Below are positions 6,882-15,480 of a DNA stretch of 64,000 nt, piece after piece; positions within the stretch are counted from its first letter, which is position 1; every line of letters begins with the position of its first letter. The translations under genes and the position numbers were made by a program. Source of the stretch: Methanobrevibacter sp. (GTDB lineage: Archaea; Methanobacteriota; Methanobacteria; Methanobacteriales; Methanobacteriaceae); assembly GCF_017940815.1 (NCBI RefSeq), contig NZ_JAGAXX010000051.1:1-64000 (forward strand), written 5' to 3'. Under the pieces are notes generated by a model, which made no database searches, was not told the origin of the DNA, and saw nothing but the letters and a program-made list of their open reading frames with translations.

Positions 6882-8590
6882 AAATCGACTTTTTCACCTA
6901 ATATTCTAAGTCCTATGAACATTACAACAATACCTACAGGGATACAGATGAACCATGGGACTCCTAATCCTGCTGGGATGTATCCGATGAATATTGCTAC
7001 ACATGCAACAAATATAGCATAGTAGATTTGTGTTTGAACGTGATCAATGTGGTTACAACTTGTACCCATGGATGAGAGAATGGTTGTATCTGAAATTGGA
7101 GAACAGTGGTCTCCGAAAATAGCTCCAGTCAATACACCACTTGTACAAACGATTGTAAAGTTCATGTCACCAGTACTTACTGCCCAAGCTAAAGGAATAG
7201 CCAATGGCATCAAGATACTCATGGTACCGTATGCAGTACCTGTCGCAAATGAAATCAAAGCACCTAAAACAAAGATTAAAGCTGGAACAATCCATGCAGG
7301 GATAGTGCTACTTAAAACACCTACCAAATAGTCAGCAGTACCTACTTCACCGATAACTCCACCTAAGGACCAAGCGAGAAGTAAGATTACACCGGTAATA
7401 ACAATGGTTTTCATACCTCCAATCCATTCAGATATTGCATCTTCAATGGTTAAGATTTGTTCACCGACTGCCATTACTATTGCTACAATGGAAGCAAGGA
7501 GCGCTGCTTGGAACAATGCTACAGAAGCATCGGATTGAGATAATGCCTGGAAGATACCGTCAAATGACAATGGGGAAGTTTTCATTAAAGTGATTAATGC
7601 TTGATCTTCTCCACCTAAGATAGTAGTGTATCCACTCCAGTAGAATGCAATTAATGCACCAATAATCAATGTTCCAATAGGAATGATAGCATTCCAAACG
7701 GATAATTTGATTCCTTCAACAGGTTGAACTTCATCAAAACCTGGTGCTGATGGAACAATGATTTCTTCATCTTCTTTTCTAGCACGTGCTGCTTGTTCTG
7801 CTTTTTTCATTGGACCAAATTCGTATAATGTAAGTGCAGAAATTACAATGAATATTAAGATAAATATATTGTAGAATCTGTATGGAATGGTTTGTAAGAA
7901 AATACCGAATCCAGTTACATTGGTTACGCCGACTGATTGGAAACCAGCCGCAATCAAACTGATTTCTAATCCAATCCAAGTTGAAATGATTGCAATTCCC
8001 GCTACAGGAGCTGCAGTTGCGTCTACTACAAACGCTAATTTTTCTCTAGATACTTTAAGTTTGTCCATAACTGGTCTCATGATAGGACCAACAATCAAGG
8101 AGTTTGCATAATCGTCGAAAAATACACATAATCCTAAAACCCAAGTAAATAATTGAGCCTTTCTTGGAGTGTCTGCTCTTTTAGCGAATGCATCCGCAAG
8201 AGCTTTTGCTCCACCCATTTTTGTTACTAATTGGATAATACCTCCAATGAGTAAACATTGAAGAATAATACCTGCATTCCAAGGGTCAGCCATACAGGAG
8301 ATGACTTGAGCACCTAAGTTCAAGAATGCATTGATAATAGTGGAAATAATGTTTAAATCATTTGCACATAACATGAATTCCCCAACAAAAACACCGATAA
8401 ATAATGACAATATAGTCTCTTTTGTTATGAATGCTAAAGCGATAGCAACAAGAGGAGGTAATAAAGTCAAGATACCGAATCTTACGGAATTATCAGCGTC
8501 TGCTGGTGTTGTTGAAATCCATAATGATAAAACAAAAAGGAGTATAATTGAAACAGCTGCAATTAAACCTAATCTCATTTTTTCATTCAT
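6854..8590 (-). CDS. Na+/H+ antiporter NhaC family transporter
   Basis: A 578-residue polytopic membrane protein of the NhaC superfamily (PF03553), with about 12 hydrophobic helices and a hydrophilic loop near residues 265-290. Typical segments are CVFFDDYANSLIVGP (about 155-170), ATAAPVAGIAIISTW (about 188-202), and GAIFGDHCSPISDTTILSS in the C-terminal half, where the Asp and Ser residues line the ion path. It should exchange Na+ for H+, or a Na+-coupled organic solute, at the cytoplasmic membrane. Some family members move amino acids or carboxylates, so specificity is open. It is monocistronic with a 240-bp AT-rich upstream region. Confidence 0.88.
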   Translation of the reverse strand: MNEKMRLGLIAAVSIILLFVLSLWISTTPADADNSVRFGILTLLPPLVAIALAFITKETILSLFIGVFVGEFMLCANDLNIISTIINAFLNLGAQVISCMADPWNAGIILQCLLIGGIIQLVTKMGGAKALADAFAKRADTPRKAQLFTWVLGLCVFFDDYANSLIVGPIMRPVMDKLKVSREKLAFVVDATAAPVAGIAIISTWIGLEISLIAAGFQSVGVTNVTGFGIFLQTIPYRFYNIFILIFIVISALTLYEFGPMKKAEQAARARKEDEEIIVPSAPGFDEVQPVEGIKLSVWNAIIPIGTLIIGALIAFYWSGYTTILGGEDQALITLMKTSPLSFDGIFQALSQSDASVALFQAALLASIVAIVMAVGEQILTIEDAISEWIGGMKTIVITGVILLLAWSLGGVIGEVGTADYLVGVLSSTIPAWIVPALIFVLGALISFATGTAYGTMSILMPLAIPLAWAVSTGDMNFTIVCTSGVLTGAIFGDHCSPISDTTILSSMGTSCNHIDHVQTQIYYAIFVACVAIFIGYIPAGLGVPWFICIPVGIVVMFIGLRILGEKVDFEEVEEASS

Positions 8591-8805
8591 TTATTATCAA
8601 CCCATATTTCCTATACATATTAAATTTTCATTATAAGTCAGAAAAACTTATCATGTACACATTAATATTGATTTTAATAATATAAAAAGATTATAATTTA
8701 ATTTTGAGTTCAAATATTAACTATTTTCAAAAAATAAGATGAAAAAATGAACATGTGTTAAAAAAACACTCCAAAAAATTTAATTTTAGAAAAAAATATA
8801 AAAAA

Positions 8806-8836
8806 AATAATTAAAATTGAACTAATGTTAATTATT
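8806..8836 (-). terminator. Hairpin over the stop codon of the GNAT/zinc-ribbon gene
   Basis: AATAATTAA (8806-8814) and TTAATTATT (8828-8836) make a perfect 9-bp stem with a 13-nt loop. It includes the TAA stop and is followed on the minus strand by T runs. Confidence 0.5.
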
Positions 8837-10282
8837 CTCAATATTCTGCATTATTTCTAAAATAAACTCATCATCATCAAATTGTTTTAAGTAATTTAGA
8901 CAAATCTCAATTGGATTTAAATCAGCATGCTCATAAAAATAATTTTCAAAATCAGTATAGTCCACAATGTCCATATGATACTTTTCCCAAAAGTTCAGAG
9001 GATGGTTGTCTAGGAATTCATGACCCTCATCTGTGATATCATTGTCAACAAAGTAATTGTTTTTCATCAAAAACACATTCAAAGTTTTCCAATTGACATT
9101 GTAATTATTCTCTATGGTATATATTGAATATTCCAATTCAATCTTTTCTTCAATGAGCTTTAAGAACTTATAAGCAACGAATCGAATATCCTCCTCAAAT
9201 TCACTTTTATGTGTATTGAGTGAATTAAACAAGTACTCTTCCATCTTGTTTGGATCATATTCCAAATTAATGCCACAGAAATGACAGAACCTGTCATGGT
9301 CATCGATTGGCATATTGCAATACGGGCATGTCTCTTCATGGGAAGTTATTGAAGGCAATGGATTTTCATTAAAAAGATATGCAAGACGAATCATCAATGA
9401 CTCATTTAATATCATTCCCGCCCCATATTCCTCTTTAATTTGCTGCTTTATCTCCAAGGCCTTGCTATGGGTAACATGAGCGTCATCAATGAGGGACTCG
9501 ATGTATACTGAAAAATTATCATCATCTCCAATGACCTCTTCCAGAGTGTAGTTTTTGATTGGAAGATTTTCCTCAAGCTTCAAAACGGAATTCATTATCT
9601 CAACATCATTATCACCAAAAAATTCAATGATGCCATCAATATACTCACCGTCAATTTCCTTCAAGCATCCATAATGCATTATATCATAGTTCAAGGGGGC
9701 ACTGTATGCAATATGCTTTTTGTTCGCATCTAGAATATGGATGCTGCTGCATACGCTCAAGTCATAAAAATGTGTTGAAAGCTCCTCATTGTCATAATCT
9801 GTGTTTGAAAGAACGTGATCGCCCGGAACAACAAATTCCAATGCACTTGCAACAATATCATCATTGATCTTTGAAGCGAAACCATACTTTATCAGCAATT
9901 CAACAACAAGACGTGTAGGTTCCATGATGCTTGGCTTGTTGTGCTCCTCCATAGTCTTTAGGATTTCAGATAAGAAAAGTCCATTTCCACGATATTCCGG
10001 CAAAACGTAGATATTGTTTAAAGCAGCGGTGATGAATTCCCTTGAAAAATCATATGTGCAGAAACCAACCACCTTATTATCAAAAACAAGTTCCTTAAAT
10101 AGATTGCATTCATGATATTTTAAGATGAATTCCTCTTTTTTAATGGAATCACAGATATATGGATAATGATTCTGCAAAATTTCAACGACATCAATAGAAT
10201 TTTCGCTCAGGAAAACCCTTTGAGCATTGGTGTCTTTTTCAATAATATTCATACAACTCCTAGTTAAATCAGTTAATTTCAA
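8828..10282 (-). CDS. GNAT-fold N-acetyltransferase with internal zinc ribbon, unknown target
   Basis: A 484-residue protein. Residues 20-130 look like a GNAT domain: VVGFCTYDF strand, then LNNIYVLPEYRGNGLFLSEIL, which holds the acetyl-CoA pyrophosphate loop (R/Q-x-x-G-x-G/A type). A middle region of about 190 residues has no recognised motif. CPYCNMPIDDHDRFCHFC (about 325-342) is a four-Cys zinc ribbon. The last 130 residues are Asp/Glu- and aromatic-rich. The architecture suggests a regulatory or protein-modifying acetyltransferase that binds a partner through the ribbon. It has its own TATA box near 10307. Function beyond the domains is unknown. Confidence 0.65.
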   Translation of the reverse strand: MKLTDLTRSCMNIIEKDTNAQRVFLSENSIDVVEILQNHYPYICDSIKKEEFILKYHECNLFKELVFDNKVVGFCTYDFSREFITAALNNIYVLPEYRGNGLFLSEILKTMEEHNKPSIMEPTRLVVELLIKYGFASKINDDIVASALEFVVPGDHVLSNTDYDNEELSTHFYDLSVCSSIHILDANKKHIAYSAPLNYDIMHYGCLKEIDGEYIDGIIEFFGDNDVEIMNSVLKLEENLPIKNYTLEEVIGDDDNFSVYIESLIDDAHVTHSKALEIKQQIKEEYGAGMILNESLMIRLAYLFNENPLPSITSHEETCPYCNMPIDDHDRFCHFCGINLEYDPNKMEEYLFNSLNTHKSEFEEDIRFVAYKFLKLIEEKIELEYSIYTIENNYNVNWKTLNVFLMKNNYFVDNDITDEGHEFLDNHPLNFWEKYHMDIVDYTDFENYFYEHADLNPIEICLNYLKQFDDDEFILEIMQNIENN

Positions 10283-10358
10283 TTAAACTTATTTAAGAAT
10301 TGATGATATATAAATTATTCGGTTAAAAATTTTGTTTTAACTAAAAAATAAGCAAATA

Positions 10359-10374
10359 TTTAGTTATTGCTAAA
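10359..10374. repeat. TTTAG-N6-CTAAA inverted repeat, copy of the site at 10388
   Basis: TTTAGTTATTGCTAAA, 29 bp from a sister repeat. It could be a second terminator stem or part of a tandem operator upstream of the GNAT gene. Confidence 0.3.
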
Positions 10375-10387
10375 AATAAGAATAAAA

Positions 10388-10403
10388 TTTAGTTATTACT
10401 AAA
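10388..10403 (-). terminator. Inverted repeat just past the radical SAM stop codon
   Basis: TTTAGTTATTACTAAA, a 5-bp stem with a 6-nt loop, lies 5 bases past the stop at 10409 on the minus strand. It is followed by T-rich sequence. Confidence 0.4.
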
Positions 10404-10408
10404 TTTAA

Positions 10409-11839
10409 TTATTTTCCCTTGTTCACATTGGTCTTGTTATAGTCAGTATTTCCGTTGGTCTGTTTGGAAATTATTTGCCTTGCAACACCAAAAATAGTCT
10501 TTAAAAGAACCAAACCATCTGTGGAAACCTGTCTTATAAGATAACCAGGCCTTAAATAGAATTTAAGAAAAGCATTCTTCTGAATGCTTCTGAGTTCAGA
10601 GCTTGTGCAGTCTATGGTTTCGAGAACAGGATTGAGAAGGGTGTACTTGGACCAATCCTTGATATTGATCAGATTTTTCTTGAATGTCTCATTGTAAAAG
10701 CGAGTGCCCGGATAAGGGGTTGCCAAACTGTACAACGCATAGCTTGGATTTAACTTCTTAACAAATGCAATGGTCTGGTTCATGCTTTCACGAGTGTCTT
10801 CAGGCATGCCTATCACACAGGATGCTATTGTTCTTATTCCGACCTTGCGTGCTAGCTTGAATGCGTTTTCGGTCTTTGAAACTGTGATGTTCTTGTTCAT
10901 CTTCTCAAGCATTTGTTGGTCTGCGCTTTCAACACCAATGAAAATTGTAATACATCCCGCATCCTTCATGGTTTGAAGCAAATCCTCATCCAATGTGTCC
11001 ACACGGGAAGTGCATCCCCACCAGAACTTAAGGTTCCTTCTTTTGATTTCAGCACAAAAGTCATATACAAACCTTTTATTCAGTGTAAAAGTGTCATCCA
11101 TGAATGCAATCGTATCGATGTTTTCTTCAGTAAGGCGCAATTGCACCTCATCAACAACGTTTTGATAGGATCTTCTTCTGAGCTTATGGCCATGAAGAGC
11201 AGCTGATGAGCAAAATGAACACTGCATAGGGCATCCTCTGGTCGTAATGATTGTTGCGACATTAGTTGTGATGTTTAAAATCCTATATTTTTCCATAGGG
11301 AACAGATGAAATGCCGGGAAAGGAAGCTCATCCAAATCCTCAATGACTGGTCTGTCGGGAGTCAATACCAAAGAACCGTCATTTTCATCATGAAAAGCCA
11401 ATCCTTGAACATTCCTTAAATCACCATCATCATCAATTGTCTGGACAAGTTCAAGGAATGTGTATTCTCCTTCTCCTCTAACAACAACATCAACGCTTGG
11501 TTCCGCCAAGACGCTTTCAAATTCAAAAGTTGGATGGTAACCTCCCAACACCACAACGGTGTCAGGTTTAACCTGCTTGATCTTATCGGCAGAGTCAAGT
11601 GCAACTCCAATTGTAGGAGTCAATGCACTTATGGAGACAATATCAGGATTTCTTTTTAGGATTTCCTCTCCAATCTCATCATAGGTCAATTCCAATGCTG
11701 AAGCGTCCAAAACGTCAACATCAATGCCATGCTGTTCTAGAACTGCAGCCATATAACCTATCCCCAAGGACGGTGCTACAACACCTAAGAATTTATATTT
11801 TGAATTTGTTTGTGGAGGATTTAAGAATGTCACTTTCAT
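10409..11839 (-). CDS. B12-binding-domain radical SAM protein (BchE/HpnP-like)
   Basis: A 476-residue cobalamin-dependent radical SAM enzyme. Residues 1-130 form the Rossmann-like B12-binding domain, with GIGYMAAVLEQHGIDVDVLDA and VVLGGYHPTFEFE. TTRGCPMQCSFC holds the CX3CX2C cluster motif at Cys203, Cys207 and Cys210. The TIM-barrel part includes IDTIAFMDDTF, FWWGCTSRVD and GCITIFIGVESAD. Members methylate or rearrange unactivated carbons in lipids, cofactors and antibiotics. The context (downstream of surface-protein genes, upstream of the GNAT gene) does not identify the substrate. The C-terminal tail is Asn/Thr/Lys-rich. Confidence 0.85.
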   Translation of the reverse strand: MKVTFLNPPQTNSKYKFLGVVAPSLGIGYMAAVLEQHGIDVDVLDASALELTYDEIGEEILKRNPDIVSISALTPTIGVALDSADKIKQVKPDTVVVLGGYHPTFEFESVLAEPSVDVVVRGEGEYTFLELVQTIDDDGDLRNVQGLAFHDENDGSLVLTPDRPVIEDLDELPFPAFHLFPMEKYRILNITTNVATIITTRGCPMQCSFCSSAALHGHKLRRRSYQNVVDEVQLRLTEENIDTIAFMDDTFTLNKRFVYDFCAEIKRRNLKFWWGCTSRVDTLDEDLLQTMKDAGCITIFIGVESADQQMLEKMNKNITVSKTENAFKLARKVGIRTIASCVIGMPEDTRESMNQTIAFVKKLNPSYALYSLATPYPGTRFYNETFKKNLINIKDWSKYTLLNPVLETIDCTSSELRSIQKNAFLKFYLRPGYLIRQVSTDGLVLLKTIFGVARQIISKQTNGNTDYNKTNVNKGK

Positions 11840-11953
11840 TATATCATCACAAAATTGTAATTATAGTATAAAATTAACACTTTAATATAATATAAAAGTT
11901 TTGAAAATAACTTGAATTTTTGTACAATAAGCATTTAAAAATTAAAAAAAAAT

Positions 11954-11978
11954 GGAAATAAAATATATCTTTATTTCC
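11954..11978 (-). terminator. Hairpin over the stop codon of the papain-adhesin gene
   Basis: GGAAATAAA (11954-11962) and TTTATTTCC (11970-11978) form a perfect 9-bp stem with a 7-nt loop, followed on the minus strand by nine T. Confidence 0.65.
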
Positions 11979-14900
11979 TTACAGTGATTTTATTTGAGAT
12001 TTTAATTTTGCCATAACTTGTTTTAATTGTATACTTGCCTGATTTTAGCTTTTTAACCTTAATCTTTGCAATTCCCTTTTTATTTGTTTTTGCGGAATAT
12101 TTCTTGTTTTTGATTTTGAATTTTATCTTTTTGCCCTTCAAAGGAATTCCTTTAGAGTTAACAAGCTTTGCAGTGAACTTTAAGGTCTTGCCCTTTTTGA
12201 TTGATTTGTTCTTAGCGGTCAATGTAGGCTTAACCTGTATCTTGTTGGACACTTTAAAGCCTTTGTAGCTGACAGTGACAGCATAAGTTTTAGCTGCAAG
12301 TTTATTCAATTTAACGCTTGCAAAACCGTTATTGTCTGTTTTTGCAGAATATGGTTTTCCGCCAATGATAATTTTTATCAATTGCCCCTTGACAGCATCT
12401 CCGTAATCGCCATGAACCCTGACCTTATAGACATTGTTTGCTCCATAGTACATGACAACATTCTTATTGTCTGATAAGCGTGGAACAATCTCAATATTTT
12501 TAGAAAAGCTTTCATTATCAGTAGGATTGATGACTTTTATGACATATTTACCAACATTCAAAACAATATTGAACGCCATCGCACCATCTTTTCCGCTGTT
12601 TAATTTATATTGCTTGTTGTTTACATCAACTATCACGGTTTTTCCTGCAATAGGATTGCCGAATTGATCAGTCAAGACAATTCCGTATTTTGAATTGTAT
12701 GTGTAAACACCGTTTTCAGGCAATTTAACATCCAACAAGATTTCAAGCACATGGCTCCCGTGGGAAGAGTTATAGTTTTTGCCTTGATAATCCACATTGA
12801 TGTCATAGATTCCGTCAACCAAAGAGAATGGCACTTCAACCTTGCCTTCATTTAATTTTAATGTTTGGGAGACATTGTTGAAACTAACGCAAACTTTCCC
12901 ATTTTTAACTGGATTATTGAATTGGTCAACAACAATTATTTCAATGCTTGAATTGTTGACGCTGATTTTGGTGGTTGTATTGTAATCTGCCAATACTGTG
13001 AATGCCTTTATGCATGCAACCTGAGACTTGTATGTATGTAGTGCATATGTCTTTTGCAAATAGAACAAGTCCTGCCAGGACTCTCCGTCATAGCTCACAT
13101 AGGATATTTCAGGGAAGTATATTGCCTTATTGAGTAATTGAATTTCAGAAATTGGAACGCTTGATAGCTTATCGCTTGTGGTGTTGAATACAATCTCGAA
13201 GATGTCACCAACATACAAAGGCACAATGTCATCCAAATGGAAAGTGTAATATCCTGCATTTGAGATTCCGCTTTTTGTTGTTTTTAAAACACCATTCACA
13301 TAAACTGAAAATGTCCAGTTGGTCAATTTTTCAAAGTATGTTGAAACCCCTGACAATATCTCGTTGTCGGTTGCTGTGAACTTGTTCTTGTACCACACTT
13401 GGGTTCTGTCGTCATGCAGGTAATCGGTTTTTCCTGCAATGTCATATTGATAATTCTTATCGTATTTTACAGTCTCATTCAACACAAATGTGTAAGCTAT
13501 TCCTTCAACGCCAGGCTTTGCAAAGGATTCATCATAATAGGAAACGTAGAAATATCCATTGTCTCCCCAATTAGGCCCCCAGCTGTTCTTGACGATCCAT
13601 GCACCGTCACCTGCAGCATAGCTTCCAAAGTAGAAGTTCTCTCTTGAGTAAGTGTCGTTCCATCCGACAATTGTCACCGCATGGTTTGATGGGTACAATG
13701 CCCAAGTGAAATAGTCCTTTCCATTGTTAAGGTAGTAAGTGTCAAAGTAAATGGAAGTTCCAACAGCACCGTATTTCATTATTGCAGTTTTTATTGCATC
13801 ATTGTCTGTATAATTATCCCTTTTCAAGAGCAAAATATTTTGAATGTGCAATATGCTGTTTAAAATAGGGGATAAAACTGACTTGTCATCAAACATGTCT
13901 GAGGACTCATTGACTGGACCCATCCAGCTTGCAAAATATCCGAAAGGCATTGAATCATACCCTCCTTCATTGGTATTCATTTTCCAACCGTAATCAGAAT
14001 ACAATGCAATGAGGTTTTTCATGTTTTCTTCTGACAGGTCAAACTCCTTACCTGTTGCTTTTTTAAGGCAGGACTCTAAAACCGCCATTGCAGTAAATGC
14101 CCAACAATTTCCACTGGATTGCTGATCTTTCACCACTGTTCCATATCCATTTTCAACAAGGTTGTAATAGCTTGGAATATCAGTGATTTCCACATCTTCC
14201 ATAATATAATTTGTATAATTTCCATTTCCAATATTGGTGTTCAGGTCTGAGGTATCCAAATAATCGTTATTCAGTGGGGCTTTATTATTCCTGTATGTAT
14301 TTCCAGTTAAGGACATGTGCAGGTTGTTTAAAATGGAAAATATTGCTCCTGCCTGAACATTTGCATTATTGCTTTCAAATATGTTGGATATAAGCAATAA
14401 GTCTGAAGAGTTATCGATATACAATGCTCCACCATTTCTAGCGGAATTGTTATTGTAATTTCCATATGTGGAATAGAACTTGCCGTACATATGATAAACA
14501 GCTCCACCATCCCATTTTGCGGAATTATTGAAAGCATTAATACGATTTAATCTCACATCCCCATTAAGAGTTGTAATAGCTCCCCCAAATGTTGAGGAAC
14601 AGTTTATAAAATCACAGTTATTTATTGTGAGAGGAGAGGATTTTATATATATTGCACCTCCCGCATCTTCAATGGAATAATCCTTAATAAATCTTGATTT
14701 TGAAATTGTTACATTCAACATGTTTTCACAGGCGATAGCACCTCCATAGTTATATGCATAGTTATTGATAAAATCAGAATCAGTTACGCTCAAATAACCT
14801 GCACCCATGTAAATCGCACCGCCATAAACGGCATATCCTTCGTTGAATGTACAATTTATGATAGTTACCTTGGAATTGGTGTTTTCATCGGACGTATATA

Positions 14901-15432
14901 TTGCACCACCATAATTGTTTCCGTAACTATCTGCCTTACTGCCATAACCGCAATTAAAAATGACGTTTGTAGCGTCAAGGCTTCCATAATTAGTTATTGA
15001 CATGTCTGTCAATGTTACATTAGTTAATGATAAGAATGAATTTACCTTAAATCCAACACCATCGTATTTAAGAATGGTTTTTGTAGGGTTGGATCCGATA
15101 ATGTTAACTTTTTCGATTGATTTTGAATCATCCAATGCATATTCACCATCAGATAAATAAATATTACAATTTCCCTTAATTCTATCTGCAGTTAAATATT
15201 TATATGGATTTTGAGAAGATCCATCACCATCATCGTTTTCAAGTGATGAGTTAAAGTAATAGTCGTTGTTCGCAGCCAAAATATCTTCATCACCTATAGA
15301 AATTGTCGCTTGATAATCTTCAATTTCAATTATATCACTTGTCTGGTTATCTGCCGCATAACTTGACGGAACAAGAAATATCACAAGCAATACAGCAATC
15401 AACAATATTTCATGATATTTAACCAATTTCAT
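11971..15432 (-). CDS. Secreted beta-helix adhesin-like protein with a papain (C1A) protease domain
   Basis: An 1153-residue surface protein. Residues 1-27 are a signal peptide ending SSYAA. About 70-400 is a right-handed beta-helix rich in GGAIY repeats. About 415-660 is a complete C1A peptidase with oxyanion Gln437, nucleophile Cys443 (SSGNCWAF), His584 (NHAVTIVGW) and Asn616 (KNSWGPNWG). A jelly-roll/lectin-like stretch follows (about 670-800), then four Ig-like repeats. The last is very Lys-rich with YSAKTNKKGIAKI, and there is no C-terminal membrane helix. It is expected outside the membrane, held to the wall by the basic domain. The protease may process other surface proteins or host proteins. 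SD GGAGG abuts the start. It lies 42 bp downstream of the larger adhesin gene. Confidence 0.88.
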   Translation of the reverse strand: MKLVKYHEILLIAVLLVIFLVPSSYAADNQTSDIIEIEDYQATISIGDEDILAANNDYYFNSSLENDDGDGSSQNPYKYLTADRIKGNCNIYLSDGEYALDDSKSIEKVNIIGSNPTKTILKYDGVGFKVNSFLSLTNVTLTDMSITNYGSLDATNVIFNCGYGSKADSYGNNYGGAIYTSDENTNSKVTIINCTFNEGYAVYGGAIYMGAGYLSVTDSDFINNYAYNYGGAIACENMLNVTISKSRFIKDYSIEDAGGAIYIKSSPLTINNCDFINCSSTFGGAITTLNGDVRLNRINAFNNSAKWDGGAVYHMYGKFYSTYGNYNNNSARNGGALYIDNSSDLLLISNIFESNNANVQAGAIFSILNNLHMSLTGNTYRNNKAPLNNDYLDTSDLNTNIGNGNYTNYIMEDVEITDIPSYYNLVENGYGTVVKDQQSSGNCWAFTAMAVLESCLKKATGKEFDLSEENMKNLIALYSDYGWKMNTNEGGYDSMPFGYFASWMGPVNESSDMFDDKSVLSPILNSILHIQNILLLKRDNYTDNDAIKTAIMKYGAVGTSIYFDTYYLNNGKDYFTWALYPSNHAVTIVGWNDTYSRENFYFGSYAAGDGAWIVKNSWGPNWGDNGYFYVSYYDESFAKPGVEGIAYTFVLNETVKYDKNYQYDIAGKTDYLHDDRTQVWYKNKFTATDNEILSGVSTYFEKLTNWTFSVYVNGVLKTTKSGISNAGYYTFHLDDIVPLYVGDIFEIVFNTTSDKLSSVPISEIQLLNKAIYFPEISYVSYDGESWQDLFYLQKTYALHTYKSQVACIKAFTVLADYNTTTKISVNNSSIEIIVVDQFNNPVKNGKVCVSFNNVSQTLKLNEGKVEVPFSLVDGIYDINVDYQGKNYNSSHGSHVLEILLDVKLPENGVYTYNSKYGIVLTDQFGNPIAGKTVIVDVNNKQYKLNSGKDGAMAFNIVLNVGKYVIKVINPTDNESFSKNIEIVPRLSDNKNVVMYYGANNVYKVRVHGDYGDAVKGQLIKIIIGGKPYSAKTDNNGFASVKLNKLAAKTYAVTVSYKGFKVSNKIQVKPTLTAKNKSIKKGKTLKFTAKLVNSKGIPLKGKKIKFKIKNKKYSAKTNKKGIAKIKVKKLKSGKYTIKTSYGKIKISNKITVRK

Positions 15433-15455
15433 TCCTCCAAAAAAAATAAAAAAAG

Positions 15456-15480
15456 AAATAGAGATTAAAAATCCCTATTT
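15456..15480 (-). terminator. Hairpin over the stop codon of the 2935-residue adhesin gene
   Basis: AAATAG-A-GATT pairs with AATC-C-CTATTT (10 pairs, one mismatch, 3-nt loop) around the TAG stop. It is followed on the minus strand by a long T tract before the next gene's SD. Confidence 0.6.

Noticed and set aside
7047-8636. Plus-strand frames opposite the NhaC-family gene
   Set aside because: Short, without start context, and opposite strongly conserved transporter segments.
10359-10403. Tandem TTTAG-N6-CTAAA sites as an operator pair for the GNAT gene
   Set aside because: The nearer copy lies 5 bases past the radical SAM stop codon and fits a terminator like those at other gene ends. They also lack the GG/CC of the TTTAGG operators and are about 50 bp from the TATA box.
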